Shown here: positions 52,702-60,343 of the stretch, piece by piece | Layout of the letters: each line of letters starts with the position of its first letter | Position numbering within the stretch: the stretch's first letter is position 1 | DNA from: Rhodovastum atsumiense | Lineage (GTDB): Bacteria; Pseudomonadota; Alphaproteobacteria; Acetobacterales; Acetobacteraceae | Assembly: GCF_937425535.1 (NCBI RefSeq) | Contig: NZ_OW485602.1 | Location: 156,130-220,129, forward strand | Reading direction: 5' to 3' | Length of the DNA stretch: 64,000 nucleotides | The notes under the pieces: model-generated | The model's input: the letters and a program-made list of their open reading frames with translations, nothing else | Told to the model about the DNA's origin: nothing | Database searches by the model: none | Made by a program: the position numbers and the translations under genes

Positions 52702-53013
52702 CCATCTAGTGCTTTGAGGTAAATATTAAGGAAATCAGAAAATATTATGCCACTCAGATCCCATTTTTAAAAATATTTAGACCCCTTCTTGGGGGATAGA
52801 GATTTGCAATCTTCATGGTGAAGATAAGATTATTCACCGCTAATTTTTAGCAACGTGACCGCAATGCATCTTTCACTCACGTGAGACTGCCGCGCCGCGC
52901 CAGCATGTGAATCCAACTCCAGGAGGCATGGTTCCTGGCAGGCATCGAAAAGGCGAATTGCCCCGATGGAGCCGGGCAATTCGCGCCACGATCGCTTGTG
53001 GCTGGCCCGACCG
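52702..53013. other. AT-rich intergenic region
   Basis: The 312 bases between the TPR protein and the ParB-like protein hold no gene. The first 150 bases are strongly AT-rich and should carry the promoter of the minus-strand TPR gene. The last part holds the terminator at 52953-52984. A CCCC-TTCTT-GGGG hairpin is near 52780. Confidence 0.5.
52953..52984 (-). terminator. Rho-independent terminator of the ParB-like gene
   Basis: GCGAATTGCCC and GGGCAATTCGC form a perfect 11-bp stem with a 10-base loop. On the minus strand the stem is followed by CTTTT. It lies 29 bases after the stop of the ParB-like gene at 53014. Confidence 0.8.
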
Positions 53014-54717
53014 CTAAAGCGGGATGCCCGGCTTCTTCCGGAACTTCTCCCAGGCCGCCATGATCTCGTCGATCTGCGTATTTTGGTCAGCTTTGCGCAA
53101 ATCGATCAGCCGATCGCGCAGGCGCAGAATCAGGTGCCCGGCCGGCAAATTCGCCGCCGTTTCCAGCCGATCGAGGAACACCTGTCCGAGTGTGGCATCA
53201 TCGCGCAGGATGCGGTGCGCTGCGTACAGCATCGCCGAGGACCGCCCGTGCCGCGTCATCTTGCGGGCAAAGCCGCGCAGACGCATCAGCTCGGGATGGG
53301 TACGGATCACCTCGCGCACTTCGGTCGCGGTCGGACGGGCATTCGGCTGGCCGGCCGGCTTCAGTTCGCGGCGCCACAGCAGCACCGCGGTCGCCGAGAT
53401 CAGCGCCTTGTCGCCGAATTCCTCGAATTCGCCCTCGACCACGGGCGCTTTCTTGGCCTGCTTGTCGTAGGTTTCGAACGCCTCCTCGGGCAGGCCGCGC
53501 ATGACCAGAACCTCGATCGGCTGGCCCGCCTCCAGCACCGCCGACAGCCGGTGCTGGCCGTTCAGGAGCCGTCCCGAGCGCGAGAAGCAGATCGGCTGGG
53601 CGTTGAACATCCACTGCCCCGCGGTGATGTCGCGCGCGAGGGCGGCCACGTGTGATTGCACGATGTTCCGGTTGCCGCGGTTGTGCGCGAGGTATTCCTC
53701 GGCCCGGTCGGGGGTGATCGTCTCGATCGTCATCGGGAAGGCAAACGGGTCGGCGAGGGCCGCCTCCGCCGTCTCGACCACGCGGGCGAGCGCGCTTTCG
53801 CGTTGCTCGCCGGCCACGGGATCCTTCAGCCCCGGGTAGCCGGCGAGGCGGGGAAACGGCTCGGCGCGGGTGCCGCGCGCGCCGTCGCTCCAGGTATAGG
53901 CATCGCTGCGCGTGCCGGCCACGGTGTCGTTCAGCGCCTTGATCGCCACCGCGAACAGCGCCACGGGCGAGAGCCGGTGGGCACGGTCGGCACGGCCTTC
54001 CACCAGGCGGCGGCGGATCATCACCCCTGGTTCGCCGGCCTCGAAGCGCTCGGGATGGGCGATCGCGTCGAGCAAGCGGCGGATGGCATGGCGGTCCACC
54101 TGCAATCCCATGAAGGCGAGCGGCGAGCGGATCGACTCGGTCAGGACGCGGGCGGGGCTGTCGAAGCTGAATTTCACCGCGGTGTCGATCTCGACCCGGT
54201 TGGCCTCCAGCGCGCGCTCCATGCGGCTCCAGGGGGGGGTGGAGGTGCCGCGCGTCAGTGTGCCGTCGTCGTAGCGGATCAGCTTGGCCAGCAGGCCGGC
54301 GACGGCCGCGGGGCGAGGGATGCCGCGGGTTTCGAGCACGCCCGTGAAGGACCGGCGGCGCTGCTGGTCGATGGTGTGCAGGGTGTCGTCGGGCACGCCT
54401 TCGACATAGACGGTGATGAAGGGGGTCTGTGCCTCCAGGCAGGCATAGAGACGCTGCACGCCATCGAGCAGCACGCCGCTGCGAGAGAGGATGATGGGCA
54501 TGCCGTTCAGCACCCATTCGCCGCTGCGCATGGCCTGGGCATAGGCGGCGACGGCGGCGGGGTTGCGTCCGGCGCCGGGGCGCTTGCGGGCGAGCAGGCT
54601 CGGCGCCGTCTCCGGCGAGATGCGCATGATGGCGAAGTGGCCGAGACTGGCGCCTTCTCCCTGGACTTGCACCAGGTGCGCGGGCGCGGTGCCCGGATTC
54701 GCCTTCAATCCCGCCAT
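53014..54717 (-). CDS. Protein with two ParB/Srx-like domains
   Basis: A 567-residue protein containing two related N-terminal-ParB-like folds, about residues 25-130 and 315-420. The copies share the pattern ISRSG-x-LLDG/NG and the nucleotide-site region, seen as DGVQRLYACLEA in the first and NGQHRLSAVLEAG in the second, each followed by GVPDD or GLPEE and a DQQRRRSF or DKQAKKAP box. The first lacks the histidine of the common GxHR motif. ParB-like folds act as CTPases, nucleases or partition proteins; this one has no visible helix-turn-helix. It is a single gene among flagellar-region genes, function unknown. Confidence 0.7.
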   Translation of the reverse strand: MAGLKANPGTAPAHLVQVQGEGASLGHFAIMRISPETAPSLLARKRPGAGRNPAAVAAYAQAMRSGEWVLNGMPIILSRSGVLLDGVQRLYACLEAQTPFITVYVEGVPDDTLHTIDQQRRRSFTGVLETRGIPRPAAVAGLLAKLIRYDDGTLTRGTSTPPWSRMERALEANRVEIDTAVKFSFDSPARVLTESIRSPLAFMGLQVDRHAIRRLLDAIAHPERFEAGEPGVMIRRRLVEGRADRAHRLSPVALFAVAIKALNDTVAGTRSDAYTWSDGARGTRAEPFPRLAGYPGLKDPVAGEQRESALARVVETAEAALADPFAFPMTIETITPDRAEEYLAHNRGNRNIVQSHVAALARDITAGQWMFNAQPICFSRSGRLLNGQHRLSAVLEAGQPIEVLVMRGLPEEAFETYDKQAKKAPVVEGEFEEFGDKALISATAVLLWRRELKPAGQPNARPTATEVREVIRTHPELMRLRGFARKMTRHGRSSAMLYAAHRILRDDATLGQVFLDRLETAANLPAGHLILRLRDRLIDLRKADQNTQIDEIMAAWEKFRKKPGIPL

Positions 54718-55005
54718 GATCGCTCCTCGCGTGCTTTCTGCACGACCGCATTTCGCGCAGTGTTGCCCCTGATATCCCAGGGACGGGTGGTGAAACCGTT
54801 CGGGACGGCGCCCTTTGCTAATGCCGGCGGTTCACCGACATGGGGCTGCCAGTGAATTTTGCACTTGTATTCCCCGGCCCTTTAAGCAGGAGACGGGCCG
54901 GTTCGCAAGAGCAACTGACTACTGCTGGAAATCTCTTGCGAAAATGTGATAGCGGGGTGCCAGGCCAGAACCGGCCGCCACGATGATGGTCCCAGGAGAA
55001 TCACC
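54718..55005. other. Promoter region between divergent genes
   Basis: About 290 bases with no gene separate the ParB-like gene (minus) from the small gene at 55006 (plus). A TTGCGAAA element at 54936-54943 recurs before the bactofilin and flagellin genes. Confidence 0.4.
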
Positions 55006-55320
55006 ATGCTCCCTGAAGCGCCCCAGCCCACTGCCAATTTGCCTGCCCTGCCGAACACCTACTACGTGAGCCAGGATATCACGCTCACCCGTCAGGAGGT
55101 GATCGCCGCCCTTTCCGCCGCCGTGCTTGCTCGCGCCGGCGAACTTGCCCGCTTCGGTGCCCCGCGGCTGCGCAGCCTGGCGCTGGATGCGAAGATCTCG
55201 ATCCATGGGGCAGACATCGCCGCTGTCATCGCCACCGTGGAGGCCCCGCTGGAACCCTCGCTGGTGGCAGCCCTGGCCGCATTGCCGACTGCAAAAGAAC
55301 AGGTGAGAGACGCCGCATGA
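55006..55320 (+). CDS. Hypothetical small protein near flagellar genes
   Basis: A 104-residue soluble protein, alanine-rich and helical in its second half. No family is recognised. The start at 55006 (MLPEAPQPT) follows GGAGAATCACC; an upstream in-frame ATG at 54946 has no ribosome site. It precedes the bactofilin gene and may be co-expressed with it. Confidence 0.5.
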   Translation: MLPEAPQPTANLPALPNTYYVSQDITLTRQEVIAALSAAVLARAGELARFGAPRLRSLALDAKISIHGADIAAVIATVEAPLEPSLVAALAALPTAKEQVRDAA

Positions 55321-55466
55321 AGGCACGCAAGGGTTGTAAATCTCCTTGCCAAATTTTGCGAAATCCCTAGACTAGAGGCGTGACTTGTGCCGCGGCCGCC
55401 AGAATGGCGCCGAAAGAGCCACGCAGACCCGGGCGCCGGGCATCCAGAATGGAAAGGGCCGACCCA

Positions 55467-56123
55467 ATGTTCAATCGCAAGCAGGCGCCACAGACCGAAC
55501 CGGAGATCGTCTTCGAAGGTCGGCGCCTGTTGGACGAGTCGTCGTTCCAAATGCCCGAGCCTGCACGAGCGGTTGAGCCTGCGCGCCCTCCTGCTCCGCT
55601 TGCCGACACCCTGGCCCCCCCGTTGCCGGTCCCCCCCGGCCCCCCCATGCGTGACCTTGGCCCGGCCATTCCAGGCACGGTGATCGGCGCCGATACCGTG
55701 CTGGAAGGCACCATCCGCGCCGCCGGCAACCTGCGGATCGAAGGTTCGGTCACCGGCACCGTGATCGCCGACCGCGTCGCCGTGGGCGAGGAAGGCCGCG
55801 TGGAAGGCGCCATCGAGGCCGGATCGGTACGCATCGCCGGCGAAGTGAAAGGCAGTGTCGCTGCCCGCGAGATCGATGTACTGCGCGCCGCGCGCGTCGA
55901 TGCCGACATGTCCTATACCGAAATCGCCATCGAGCGCGGCGCGCGCGTGCGCGGCGTGCACAAGCAGCGCGACGAGGCGCCCCCGTCTCCGCAGGCCAGC
56001 TACGCGGCCCCGCTCGACGCCGCGACGGCCCAGGCCGCCATGCAGGCCACGCTGGAACGCACGGTGATTGGGCTCGACGATCTCAAGAGCCGCATGGCGC
56101 AACTTGCCGAAACGGCGGACTGA
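55467..56123 (+). CDS. Bactofilin family cytoskeletal protein
   Basis: A 218-residue bactofilin (DUF583). A proline-rich N-terminal tail of about 70 residues precedes the beta-helical core, which shows the regular glycine-valine turns GTIRAAGNLRIEGSVTGTVIADRVAVGEEG and so on, ending near residue 165. A helical tail follows. Bactofilins form filaments at the cell envelope and can position flagella or cell-wall enzymes. The start at 55467 (MFNRKQ) fits the family better than 55449. It lies 12 bases before the FlgJ-like gene. Confidence 0.87.
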   Translation: MFNRKQAPQTEPEIVFEGRRLLDESSFQMPEPARAVEPARPPAPLADTLAPPLPVPPGPPMRDLGPAIPGTVIGADTVLEGTIRAAGNLRIEGSVTGTVIADRVAVGEEGRVEGAIEAGSVRIAGEVKGSVAAREIDVLRAARVDADMSYTEIAIERGARVRGVHKQRDEAPPSPQASYAAPLDAATAQAAMQATLERTVIGLDDLKSRMAQLAETAD

Positions 56124-56135
56124 ACGGGGCGGCGC

Positions 56136-56465
56136 ATGCCCCTCGATCCCCCCGGGCTGACCGTCGCGCCCACCCTGCCTGCCCGCCCTTCCGCCGGAAG
56201 CAGCACCAGATCTGACAAACGGCTGCACGAGACGGCCCGCCAGTTCGAGGCCGTGTTCATGACCGAGATGCTGCGCCAGGCACGTCCCCCTTCCAAACCG
56301 CACGGTCCCTTTGCCACCGGCAGCGCCGAGAAATCCTGGCAAGTGTTCATGGACCAGGCGCTCGGCGACGCGGCGGTGGCCAGTGGCGGTACCGGACTCG
56401 CCCGCGAAATCGAGCGCGCATTAGGGGCGAGTGGCCCAACGCGTCGGTCCTCCCCGTCCCGCTGA
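56136..56465 (+). CDS. flgJ: FlgJ-like rod-binding protein without muramidase domain
   Basis: A 109-residue protein with the N-terminal rod-binding domain of FlgJ (residues about 25-75, TARQFEAVFMTEMLRQARP, then SWQVFMDQALGDAAVASGGTGLAREIER). The peptidoglycan hydrolase half found in enterobacterial FlgJ is absent, which is normal in alphaproteobacteria. It assists assembly of the flagellar rod. The downstream FlgN-like gene begins 34 bases later. Confidence 0.82.
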   Translation: MPLDPPGLTVAPTLPARPSAGSSTRSDKRLHETARQFEAVFMTEMLRQARPPSKPHGPFATGSAEKSWQVFMDQALGDAAVASGGTGLAREIERALGASGPTRRSSPSR

Positions 56466-56499
56466 TCTCGATCGCCGTCTGCGAAAGGCAGTCTTCTCC

Positions 56500-56898
56500 A
56501 TGAGCGAAGTTCTTCGTAACGATTCCCCATTGCCGCTTCCGCAGGCCGCGGCCCGCCTCACGCGGGCCCTGGAGCAGGAAACGGCGCTGGCCCATGCCGG
56601 CGCATTGCGCGAACTGGCCGCTGCGGCGGAAGCCAAGCAGGCTGCCTTCGCGGTGTTTCTGCGCAGCCATGACGCCACATCTCCCGACCTCGCCCCGGTA
56701 GCGCGGGCGGCATTGCGCGAGCTGATGGCAGCGGCCGACGAGAACGCGATCGTGCTGGAAGCGGTGAAAACAACGCTGGAACATACCGCCGGTGTGCTGC
56801 GCACGGCACTGAGCTCCGCGGCTGATCCTGGCATCTATGGCCCGAACGGACAGCGCCCACGCCACGTGCTGGCGGCGCGGCTGGACGCACAAATCTGA
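56500..56898 (+). CDS. FlgN-like flagellar chaperone candidate
   Basis: A 132-residue helical protein with a C-terminal tail ending YGPNGQRPRHVLAARLDAQI, a pattern like the hook-junction chaperone FlgN. Sequence similarity in this family is weak, so the call rests on size, helical content and position after flgJ. The start at 56500 (MSEVLRN) was chosen because the upstream extension overlaps flgJ. Confidence 0.5.
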   Translation: MSEVLRNDSPLPLPQAAARLTRALEQETALAHAGALRELAAAAEAKQAAFAVFLRSHDATSPDLAPVARAALRELMAAADENAIVLEAVKTTLEHTAGVLRTALSSAADPGIYGPNGQRPRHVLAARLDAQI

Positions 56899-57234
56899 AA
56901 AGGACGGAGGCAGGATTTCCCCCTGCTTCTTCCCCGACGCTTTTTCCTTCCCTCTCGCGCAGGGGGAAGAGAAGGCTCAATGAAATTGCGAAATCACAAT
57001 TGCCAGTGCCGGGCGGCGCGTTGCCTGTATTGGTGCGCCGCTACTATTGCGTGTCTCTGTGATGGCCTTGCATTCCTATCAGGAGAATTTCTGGAGCAAT
57101 TTTCGCTTCCAGGTTAATGGACGTTTTGCTAAAAGCCATGGCGCCGCAGCCCGGTGCCCGAAGGCCCCTTCATGGTGCGGCTTGCGTCAGAAAGGCGCTC
57201 CCGAAAACCCCGCCCTGAATGGGAGCTTTCCCTC
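56899..57234. other. Flagellin leader region
   Basis: These 336 bases precede flagellin. They contain TTGCGAAA at 56986, an AT-rich stretch near 57070-57135, and the GGGAG ribosome site at 57221. A GG-N10-GC pair near 57013 has the right spacing for sigma54 but little other similarity. A long untranslated leader would suit FlbT-type message control. No gene is visible. Confidence 0.4.
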
Positions 57235-58917
57235 GTGGTTAACTCGATCCTCACGAATTTCGGTTCGCTGGTCGCCCTGCAAAATCTCCAGGCGACGCAG
57301 AAGAACCTGCTGGATACCCAGAACCGCATCTCCACCGGCCTGAAGGTCGGCACTTCGAAGGACGACGCCGCCACCTGGGCGATCTCCACCCAGATGAAGG
57401 GCTCGATTGCCAATCTGCAGCAGGTCAGCTCCAACCTGAGCCAGACCGACAGCGTGATCGGCACCGCGGTGTCCGCCACCTCCTCGATCGCCGACCTGGT
57501 TTCCCAGATCCGTGCCAAGGTGACCGCCTCGAAGGCCCCTGGGACCGATGTCTATAAGGTTCAGAACGACATCGGCCAGTTGGTTGCACAGATCCAGTCC
57601 ACGGTGGATGCAGCCAGCTTCAACGGCGTCAACCTGCTCAATTCGAAAGATACTCAGAAGTTTGTTTCTTCCGTTGTTACCGACGGATCAGGTAACTCGA
57701 CGCCAGCCTACATCAGCGTCGACGGTGTCAACCTGAACACCAGCTCCACGGGCTCTCTTACTGGCCTTGGCAATCTGTCGGTGGTGTCACGTTCCGACCA
57801 GATGTTCAATGCATCTGGCCAGACTGCGGCGGTGACTGCCGAGCAGAACGCCTATGCGACGCGGCAGGTTGGCTACGTTTACACTGCTCCCGGCGCTGCC
57901 GGCACACAGACTTTTGCCGTCACTTATGTTGACTCGACGGGAAAATCACAGACCACGAATTTCAACATTACCGTCGCAAATGCTGACACCGCTTCTACGA
58001 CGGCAAGCAACCTCAACTCCAATACGGAATTTGCCAAGCTTTTCCATGCGTCGGTAGACAGCGCTGGCAATCTCGCCTTCAGCATGGCCACCCGTACGAC
58101 AGCCGGCTCGGTCACCAGCGTCGCCAATTCGACAATGCTCGCAGCCGCTGCGGTTGCCACTCGTGAAACGACCCTGAGCTTCCAGGACAGCGTTCCGCTG
58201 ACAACTTCGGATAGCTTCACTTTCAAATTCCAACAGGGTGCCCACGCAGGTACGGTATCGTCGCAAAGCACGACAATCAAACTGCAGATCAGCAACGAAG
58301 CCACCGGCAGAATCCTGAGCAGCTCCACCGCGACAGACGCGAGCAACGCTACTCAGCTGAGCTACACCATCGCCCTCAACGTCAACAGCGTCAGCGGTGA
58401 CGGCATCACGGGCGCCACGATTGCCAGCGCGATCTCGACCGCTCTGCAGAGCACGGATTGGACATCCGCGGATGGAACGACGACCGTCGCTTCGGGCAAC
58501 TACTTCGGCACCGCCGGCGCCGCAACGAAGCTGGGCATCACCTCCAGTGCAATCGCTGCCAACGGCGCAGGGAACAACACCCTGACGATCGCGACGGCGG
58601 ACGCCACTGACGATCTCCAGATCACCAGCGCGACCACCGACTACGCCAACCTGCTCACGCAGGTCGACACCGCCGCCTCGACCGTGACGACTGCCTCGGC
58701 CACCTTCGGCTCGGCGCAGAAGCGGGTCGAGACGCAGAAGACCTTCGTGGACAGCCTGGTTGCCAACCTGCAGGCCGGCGTGGGCAACCTCGTGGATGCC
58801 GACATGTCGACCGAGTCCGCCCGCCTGACCGCGCTGCAGGTGCAGCAGCAGCTCGGCACGCAGGCGCTCTCGATCGCCAACCAGGCGCCGCAGAACATCC
58901 TGTCACTGTTCAAGTAA
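57235..58917 (+). CDS. Flagellin
   Basis: A 560-residue flagellin. The conserved D0/D1 parts are at both ends: VNSILTNFGSLVALQNLQATQKNLLDTQNRISTGLKV at the N terminus and ADMSTESARLTALQVQQQLGTQALSIANQAPQNILSLFK at the C terminus. The middle, about residues 140-450, is serine- and threonine-rich and variable. I choose GTG at 57235, with GGGAG 9 bases upstream; the frame extends to 57154 but those residues are not flagellin-like. It is followed by flaF and flbT. Confidence 0.93.
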   Translation: MVNSILTNFGSLVALQNLQATQKNLLDTQNRISTGLKVGTSKDDAATWAISTQMKGSIANLQQVSSNLSQTDSVIGTAVSATSSIADLVSQIRAKVTASKAPGTDVYKVQNDIGQLVAQIQSTVDAASFNGVNLLNSKDTQKFVSSVVTDGSGNSTPAYISVDGVNLNTSSTGSLTGLGNLSVVSRSDQMFNASGQTAAVTAEQNAYATRQVGYVYTAPGAAGTQTFAVTYVDSTGKSQTTNFNITVANADTASTTASNLNSNTEFAKLFHASVDSAGNLAFSMATRTTAGSVTSVANSTMLAAAAVATRETTLSFQDSVPLTTSDSFTFKFQQGAHAGTVSSQSTTIKLQISNEATGRILSSSTATDASNATQLSYTIALNVNSVSGDGITGATIASAISTALQSTDWTSADGTTTVASGNYFGTAGAATKLGITSSAIAANGAGNNTLTIATADATDDLQITSATTDYANLLTQVDTAASTVTTASATFGSAQKRVETQKTFVDSLVANLQAGVGNLVDADMSTESARLTALQVQQQLGTQALSIANQAPQNILSLFK

Positions 58918-58925
58918 GCCTGACC

Positions 58926-58959
58926 GGTGCGGGACCGGCGGCAACGCCGGCCCCGCACC
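58926..58959 (+). terminator. Strong hairpin after flagellin
   Basis: GGTGCGGG pairs with CCCGCACC and, inside, CCGGCG pairs with CGCCGG around GCAA. It begins eight bases after the flagellin stop. No T-run follows, so it may terminate with help or protect the abundant flagellin message. Confidence 0.65.
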
Positions 58960-58973
58960 AACCGCCTGCGCCT

Positions 58974-58993
58974 GCCGGCCCGTACGGGCCGGC
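58974..58993. repeat. 20-bp perfect palindrome after flagellin
   Basis: GCCGGCCCG-TA-CGGGCCGGC is a perfect 20-bp palindrome 15 bases after the first flagellin hairpin and 36 before flaF. It may be a second hairpin or a binding site. Confidence 0.55.
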
Positions 58994-59028
58994 CTGAGCC
59001 CCCTCCTCGCGAACAGAAGGTCCGCACC

Positions 59029-59436
59029 ATGTCCGACTCCGCCCAGCTTCTCGCAGCGCCCAGCGCCGCCTCGGTCTACGGCAACATCATCCGCCACACT
59101 GAATCGGCGCGTGAAATCGAGTGCCGTGTGTTCGCCCAGGCGACCGCAGCACTGGAAGCAGCCAGCCATCCGGCTGCCGGCCTCACGGACCGTGTCCGGG
59201 CCCTGCACGCCAATCGCGAGCTGTGGACCGCACTGGCCTGCGACCTGGTCGATGAGACGAACGCCCTTCCCGAGCAATTGCGCGCGAACCTGCTGAGCCT
59301 GGCCATCTGGGTGAACGGCGAGACCACGCGCGCACTGCGTGAAGGTACTCCGTTGCACGACCTGGTGGAGACCAACCGCGCGGTGATGCTCGGGCTGTGC
59401 CCGCCGATGGAGGCCGAACCGGACAGCCGCAGCTGA
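59029..59436 (+). CDS. flaF: Flagellar biosynthesis regulator FlaF
   Basis: A 135-residue FlaF, which is required for flagellin translation or secretion in alphaproteobacteria. It shows SVYGNIIRHTESAREIECRVFAQATAALE at the start and ELWTALACDLVDETNALPEQLRANLLSLAIWV in the middle, both typical. The start at 59029 (MSDSAQL) is preferred; the frame to the left crosses the palindromes. It precedes flbT. Confidence 0.9.
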   Translation: MSDSAQLLAAPSAASVYGNIIRHTESAREIECRVFAQATAALEAASHPAAGLTDRVRALHANRELWTALACDLVDETNALPEQLRANLLSLAIWVNGETTRALREGTPLHDLVETNRAVMLGLCPPMEAEPDSRS

Positions 59437-59495
59437 GCACCGCCTCAGCGGACGGCCTCACCCTCATGCAGGGCGCACGCGCCCGGGAACGCCTG

Positions 59496-59924
59496 ATGCC
59501 TCTCAAGCTCAAGCTCGGGGCCAACGAACAGCTCGTCGTCAACGGCGCAGTCATGGTCAATGGTGGCTACCGCACCACGCTGATGGTGCGCAACTTCGCC
59601 CATATCCTGCGCGAGAAGGACGTGCTGCAGGAGGATCAGGCCGATACCCCAACCAAACGGCTGTACTTCCACGTACAGGCGATGCTGCTGAAGCCACCGC
59701 CCTCGCCCGAGCTGGTGGCGGCCTACCAGGAGCAACTGGCTGCCCTGCGCCGGGCCTTCGTCCGCCCCGACAATCTCGTGGCACTGGATGAAGTGGACCG
59801 GGTGGTTACCGCCGGTGACTACTACAAGGCGCTGGTACAGTTGCAGACACTGATCGGCGTGGAGGCATCGCTGCTGAACCTGGACCCGCCGCCCTGGCGG
59901 CGGGCCCGACTGGGGCAAGGCTGA
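59496..59924 (+). CDS. flbT: Flagellin mRNA regulator FlbT
   Basis: A 142-residue FlbT, with the family start MPLKLKLGANEQLVVNGAVMVNGGYRTTLMVRN followed by ILREKDVLQEDQADTPTKRLYF. In Caulobacter, FlbT binds the flagellin message leader and limits its translation until the hook is complete. ATG 59466 is an in-frame alternative. It lies 59 bases after flaF. Confidence 0.92.
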   Translation: MPLKLKLGANEQLVVNGAVMVNGGYRTTLMVRNFAHILREKDVLQEDQADTPTKRLYFHVQAMLLKPPPSPELVAAYQEQLAALRRAFVRPDNLVALDEVDRVVTAGDYYKALVQLQTLIGVEASLLNLDPPPWRRARLGQG

Positions 59925-60009
59925 ACCCCATGCCTGAAGGATTGCTCGTCGGACTGAAGAATTCCGTCCCCGAACGGCAGAACGCCGCAACAGGAAAGGA
60001 ACTCAAGCC

Positions 60010-60339
60010 GTGATCGATGCAGTCTCGTCCGTCAAGACCCCCGCCGCTGCGTCCCCCGAGACGCAGGAGACGCAGGAGACCGAGGTGAAGGCCGCGCGCG
60101 CCGAACCCGCGCCGGCCCAGGCCGGAACCACCGAAGTGCAGACGGCGTCTCGCCGCGAAGAGGCACCGCCGCCCTCGCCGAGCTTCGACGTGAAGTTCGA
60201 CGCGCGCACGCTGCATCTCTACAGCGAGCTGCGTGACCCGGCCACCGACCGTGTGCTGCTGCGCATCCCTGCTGACTACAAGCCCAAAGACGAAGCTGAC
60301 AACCAGCCTGACACCACAGGCTTCGAAGAGACTGCGTGA
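60010..60339 (+). CDS. FlaG-like small protein
   Basis: A 109-residue protein beginning with GTG. The first 60 residues are disordered, rich in proline, alanine and glutamate. The conserved end FDARTLHLYSELRDPATDRVLLRIPADY resembles the core of FlaG-type flagellar proteins. FlaG influences filament length in some bacteria. Evidence is similarity of pattern plus context. Confidence 0.55.
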   Translation: MIDAVSSVKTPAAASPETQETQETEVKAARAEPAPAQAGTTEVQTASRREEAPPPSPSFDVKFDARTLHLYSELRDPATDRVLLRIPADYKPKDEADNQPDTTGFEETA

Positions 60340-60343
60340 CGCC

